Shown here piece by piece: positions 7,206 to 9,968 of a stretch of DNA of 9,968 nucleotides. Every line of letters starts with the position of its first letter. Position 1 is the first letter of the stretch. The notes under the pieces are model-generated. The model was not told the DNA's origin. It searched no databases and was given only the letters and a program-made list of their open reading frames with translations. Source of the stretch: Spirochaetota bacterium (GTDB taxonomy: Bacteria; Spirochaetota; Leptospiria; Turneriellales; Turneriellaceae); contig JAKQXK010000548.1 of assembly GCA_029561505.1 (NCBI GenBank), positions 1-9,968 on the forward strand, in the 5' to 3' direction. Position numbers and translations under genes: made by a program.

Positions 7206-7849
7206 CGGTCCTTCTTTTTTGTTTTCTCGGCTCTGCGGCACATGTGCCACAATTTCACGATTTGTTTTTTATTTTCAATTGTATATTCTTCGACGGTACG
7301 AAAACCCAGCGCTTCATAAATCGGAATGTTCGCCGCGTTCGAGTTATCAAGCCAGCAGTCGATGCCCATAGCGTCGGCCTCTTCAAGAACCGGCTGCAAG
7401 AGCGCCCGACCATAACCTTTGCCCCGGCTCTCTGGCGCGACGGCAAATTGCCATAGATACCAGTAATGTTTTCCCTCGCTGAGACGAGTGCGGTTCTTGC
7501 GAGTTTCTGCCATTATACTATTACTGCGCCATGCCGAGCGAATGCCCAGGTGAAAGGGCGCAGACAAGACCCCGGCCTTGACTTCGTCGAGAAATGAAAC
7601 CTTTTCGCCCGGTTTCAGCCAGGCAGCGATACCTTGCAAGGGCTCTCCGACGCAGTGCACGACGCCCCTGTAAGGACAGATGCGCAGCATAAATCGCATC
7701 ATCCATTTTAATCGGCGCTCATAACTTTTCTTATTGGGTATCAGGTATTGATAGACCGGGTCTGCCAAGAAAGCGCGGGCCATCAGGTTTGATGCTTCAA
7801 GTCTGCGGTCATTTTTCAGTACCTGAACTTTAGGTGCTGCTTTCGCCAT
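7202..7849 (-). CDS. GNAT-family N-acetyltransferase
   Basis: This 215-residue cytoplasmic protein has the GNAT fold that transfers an acetyl group from acetyl-CoA to an amine. The core motif A lies at about 132-159 (L-W-Q-F-A-V-A-P-E, then R-G-K-G-Y-G at 142-147, the pyrophosphate-binding loop). Motif B follows at about 165-183 (W-L-D-N-S-N-A-A-N-I-P-I-Y-E-A-L-G-F), with Tyr178 placed as the usual general acid. The N-terminal half (F-L-A-D-P-V-Y-Q-Y-L-I-P, 27-38) resembles the GNAT subgroup with an F-x-x-D-P start. The Lys-rich C-terminus (K-T-K-K-K-D-R) is encoded where the gene overlaps the cyclase. The substrate is unknown. An in-frame TGA at 7864-7862 lies just upstream, so ATG 7849 is the first available ATG. 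It has no clear ribosome site. It is the first gene of the apparent GNAT-cyclase-PBP operon. Confidence 0.88.
   Translation of the reverse strand: MAKAAPKVQVLKNDRRLEASNLMARAFLADPVYQYLIPNKKSYERRLKWMMRFMLRICPYRGVVHCVGEPLQGIAAWLKPGEKVSFLDEVKAGVLSAPFHLGIRSAWRSNSIMAETRKNRTRLSEGKHYWYLWQFAVAPESRGKGYGRALLQPVLEEADAMGIDCWLDNSNAANIPIYEALGFRTVEEYTIENKKQIVKLWHMCRRAEKTKKKDR
7209..7214 (-). promoter_or_regulatory. Shine-Dalgarno sequence GAAGGA for the cyclase gene
   Basis: On the minus strand GAAGGA precedes the ATG at 7205 by three bases. It supports this start over the in-frame ATG at 7250, which would overlap the GNAT gene by 49 bases and put 15 charged residues before the signal peptide. It is the clearest ribosome site in the window. 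Confidence 0.55.
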
Positions 7850-7985
7850 CGCGACGCAGTTTCATATTTCGCTCAGAATGCAACTATTTACTGGCAACCG
7901 CTCGTCTTTAGGCCTGCGGCGAGTCTTTTCTACCGGCAAACCTGTTTGACCGGGCACCCGAATCGCAGTGAATGTACAACAGACC
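7850..7985. other. divergent intergenic region between the GNAT operon and the envelope gene pair
   Basis: This gap should hold promoters for both directions. On the plus strand TTGACC at 7946-7951 is a good -35 match (5 of 6). The best nearby -10 candidates (such as TGTACA at 7973-7978) are weak and wrongly spaced. No convincing minus-strand promoter or hairpin was found. An in-frame GTG at 7968 could extend the next gene six codons into this region. Confidence 0.3.
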
Positions 7986-9482
7986 ATGCCGACCTTGAGA
8001 GTATCGATCTTCACCATGGCATTGCTATGCGCGCATGCCTCAGTTGGCGCGGCGACTGCCACCAAACCAACCGAGCTCGCGCGCGTGGCGATTCTCGAAT
8101 TTCAAGACAACACCGGGCAGAAGACCTATGGTTGGGTGAAGACGTCGTTGCCCGACGCCATCAATAGTTCGATGAAAGACCAGTTTGAGTTTCAGCGCGC
8201 CGAGGTTGCGGGCGCTGCAAAAAGTGCGGAAAAATCAAGAGTGTCTGCCGGCGAAGTCGATTCCCAGAACGTGAGCGTCTTTGCTGAGCAGCAAGGTCTC
8301 GACATTGTCATCTTTGGCAATTTTTCTTACGAGACAAAGACGCGTAAGGCTGTCTTCACCGCCGAGGTGTACCACCACAAGGGCAAGCGTGTGATTGGCA
8401 CGGTTGTACAGCAGAGCAAACTCAACAACGACGTGTTTGGCACGATCGACACGATCAGCAAAAAGATTGTCGAGCACATCTACCGCTTCAGCCTAGACCT
8501 GACAGAACAACAGGTCGTCGCCAAGACCGAACAGAGCGTCAGGTTGCTCGTGCTCGTGCCGACCTGGACAAATGACGCTCAGAAAAAAGCTGCAGTCAAT
8601 GAGCTCGAAGTACAAAAGAAAGAACTGCGCAAGAAGTACCCCGCAGAATTTCTGACGATCTTTGAATTCTTTAAGGTGAAAAAAACACCAGCGGCAGACC
8701 AGCAGCAGATCGAAGGTTTTGCGAAGTCACGCAACGACGCGGCAATCTCTGATTGGCTGAAGGCGCAAAAGGTCACGAACGCAATGATCGTGTTCGTGAG
8801 CGACAATAAGGTGAGCCTCAGGCCCGTCGTCGAAGGTAACAGCAAACCCCCAGTCACCTATGCAGTTACCGCGAGCGCTGCCGAGAAAGCCGGCACAATC
8901 GACGCTGCCGTGACAGCGAGCGGCATGGGCGTCAATCTGCAGAAGACGACGCTCAAGAAAGACCCGGGCATTCGCGACCGTTTCTCGTTGGCGGGCGGCA
9001 TGTTTCTGCTCGCCCCTATTGGTACCGGCAGCGACAAGATGAGCGCGGCCCCGGGGCTCGAGATTCAGGCGCTTTATCGCGCGGTGAACCTGTGTGCTTT
9101 TCAACTCGGCGCCGCTGCGTCGTTACACGGCTCTTGGCAAAAAAGCTACCTTTCAACCGGCGATGAGGATTTCAACCTACAACACTACACCGCGCTGGCT
9201 GGGCCTGCGCTCATTGTACCCATGCCTTTTTACCGTTCGCTCGAGGTGCAGGTGCTGCTTCTCGGTGGTGCCGCCTACAGCCATCTCGAAAAATTCAAAT
9301 ACGTCGATACGCCACTGACCTTCAGCGGCGTCAACGCAGCGGTGAGTGCGCAGACCGAGGTGCGCTGGCATATTCTGCTCGGTGTATTTGTCGGCGCAGG
9401 CGCAAGCTACCACCGCATTTTCTATTCGGGCACCGACATGTCTTATCTCAACACAAGCCTTAGGGCGGGGTATAGGTTCTGA
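7986..9482 (+). CDS. exported protein: TolB/FlgO-like N-terminal region, alpha/beta middle, C-terminal outer-membrane barrel-like region
   Basis: From ATG 7986 the protein has 498 residues; an in-frame GTG at 7968 would give 504. I prefer the ATG because M-P-T-L-R-V-S-I-F-T-M-A-L-L-C-A-H-A-S-V starts a compact signal peptide. In 504-numbering, residues 38-175 resemble the TolB N-terminal/FlgO/CsgG-like fold that spirochaetes use in periplasmic proteins: R-V-A-I-L-E-F-Q-D-N-T-G at 39-50, L-D-I-V-I-F-G-N-F-S at 111-120, then a hairpin and a helix. Residues 190-290 look like a second, related alpha/beta unit. Residues about 338-504 alternate like an outer-membrane beta-barrel and end in G-Y-R-F, a terminal Phe typical of BAM substrates. 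The role is unknown; an outer-membrane protein with a periplasmic part is inferred. No Shine-Dalgarno sequence is seen. The lipoprotein-like gene starts one base after the stop. Confidence 0.75.
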   Translation: MPTLRVSIFTMALLCAHASVGAATATKPTELARVAILEFQDNTGQKTYGWVKTSLPDAINSSMKDQFEFQRAEVAGAAKSAEKSRVSAGEVDSQNVSVFAEQQGLDIVIFGNFSYETKTRKAVFTAEVYHHKGKRVIGTVVQQSKLNNDVFGTIDTISKKIVEHIYRFSLDLTEQQVVAKTEQSVRLLVLVPTWTNDAQKKAAVNELEVQKKELRKKYPAEFLTIFEFFKVKKTPAADQQQIEGFAKSRNDAAISDWLKAQKVTNAMIVFVSDNKVSLRPVVEGNSKPPVTYAVTASAAEKAGTIDAAVTASGMGVNLQKTTLKKDPGIRDRFSLAGGMFLLAPIGTGSDKMSAAPGLEIQALYRAVNLCAFQLGAAASLHGSWQKSYLSTGDEDFNLQHYTALAGPALIVPMPFYRSLEVQVLLLGGAAYSHLEKFKYVDTPLTFSGVNAAVSAQTEVRWHILLGVFVGAGASYHRIFYSGTDMSYLNTSLRAGYRF

Positions 9483-9483
9483 T

Positions 9484-9968
9484 ATGAAGCAAATGCTACA
9501 CTTGCGCAAGAAAGGTCTGAAGCGCGCAGTGCTTCTTATATTGCTTGCAGTTCTTCACTGCAACAATGCAGCGCTTTATGACGAAGCGCTGACGAGGTAT
9601 TACCGTGTCGTGCGCCCGGGACTCAATGAATGGTACCCATTGAATGGAAATTTGTCTTCGCGTATCGGCAGCGCCGATGGTTCAGCGACCGGTGTCTATA
9701 CTGCTGGCATAAATCGTGCGGGTGAATCAGGCAAGGCTGTGTGTGTGACCGCGAGCGAGATCAATTTTGCTTCCGCGAACTTTCGCACGAATCCCGGTAC
9801 AGTGAGTGCCTGGCTGAAATTCAATACGACCGCGAGTGGTTCGCTTTTTCAGAATGGTGATGCGTCGACGTTTTACATTGGATTTAGGTTTCGTCAAACT
9901 GGATTGCCTGGGATTGAAGCTACCTACGGGAGTGGTGGCGGCGGCGGCACCTCACCGGTCACTAATGT
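9484..9968 (+). CDS. putative lipoprotein with LamG/concanavalin-like domain, C-terminus cut by window edge
   Basis: The frame opened by ATG 9484 stays open for 161 codons to the window edge. Residues 1-14 are basic (K-Q-M-L-H-L-R-K-K-G-L-K-R), residues 15-24 are hydrophobic (A-V-L-L-I-L-L-A-V-L), and Cys26 follows in V-L-H-C-N-N. This looks like a relaxed spirochaetal lipobox, though His before the Cys is unusual. After it, N-E-W-Y-P-L-N-G-N-L-S (48-58) and G-T-V-S-A-W-L-K-F (105-113) match the opening and core strands of LamG_3-type jelly rolls. Such domains bind sugars or proteins at the cell surface. A Gly run (G-S-G-G-G-G-G-T) encoded at 9928-9951 includes four GGC codons. The gene starts one base after the barrel-like gene, with TAGG at 9473-9476 as a weak ribosome site, so the two are probably co-transcribed and both act in the envelope. 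Ligand unknown. Confidence 0.75.
   Translation, partial: MKQMLHLRKKGLKRAVLLILLAVLHCNNAALYDEALTRYYRVVRPGLNEWYPLNGNLSSRIGSADGSATGVYTAGINRAGESGKAVCVTASEINFASANFRTNPGTVSAWLKFNTTASGSLFQNGDASTFYIGFRFRQTGLPGIEATYGSGGGGGTSPVTN

Noticed and set aside
8019..8030. Lipobox in the signal peptide of the barrel-like protein (A-L-L-C)
   Set aside because: Leu directly before Cys does not fit lipoprotein processing, and a signal peptidase I site after A-S-V-G-A is more natural for a barrel protein.
7862..8065. Minus-strand open frame of 67 codons between GNAT and the barrel-like gene
   Set aside because: It overlaps the signal peptide region of the plus-strand gene and shows no motif or start signal.
1..9968. 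Mobile element, prophage, CRISPR array or RNA gene
   Set aside because: No transposase, integrase, spaced direct repeats, tRNA cloverleaf or rRNA-like stretch was seen, and the window is filled with ordinary genes.

Overview
The window is bacterial, gene-dense and moderately GC-rich, and it holds nine protein-coding genes, two of them cut by the window edges. The gene set suggests a Gram-negative spirochaete of the Leptospirales type (Turneriella, Leptonema or Leptospira-like). This rests on a receptor-type class III nucleotide cyclase with a 7TM module, an outer-membrane-like protein ending in Phe, and a lipoprotein-like LamG/concanavalin-fold protein starting its mature part with an N-E-W-Y-P-L-N-G-N stretch. 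The organism is an inference from gene content; no rRNA or other marker is present.

Layout. At the left edge (1-473, minus) is a PaaI-type hotdog thioesterase without its C-terminus. Divergent from it is a TrmH/SpoU RNA methyltransferase (562-1380, plus). Next, on the plus strand, is a chaperone pair with a 4-base overlap: a CbpA-like J-protein without zinc finger (1457-2338) and its CbpM-like modulator (2335-2628). The upstream gap of this pair holds an inverted repeat and a promoter-like sequence.

The centre is a minus-strand block read 7849 to 2644: a GNAT acetyltransferase, a 7TM receptor cyclase, and a class A penicillin-binding protein. The first two overlap by 4 bases and the last two are 5 bases apart, so they are very likely one operon. 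It ends convergently 15 bases from cbpM. The block joins cAMP signalling to peptidoglycan synthesis, although no direct functional link can be read from sequence.

On the right, divergent from the GNAT gene, is a plus-strand pair one base apart. The first (7986-9482) is an exported protein with a TolB/FlgO-like N-terminal region, a second alpha/beta-looking middle part, and a C-terminal part resembling an outer-membrane beta-barrel. The second (9484 to the edge) is the truncated lipoprotein-like LamG-type protein. This cell-envelope pair is the least understood part of the window.

No tRNA, rRNA, CRISPR array, insertion sequence, prophage gene or convincing intrinsic terminator was seen, and no stretch over 300 bases lacks a gene. 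Several genes lack a clear Shine-Dalgarno sequence and have promoter-like boxes close to the ATG, which raises the possibility of leaderless transcripts.
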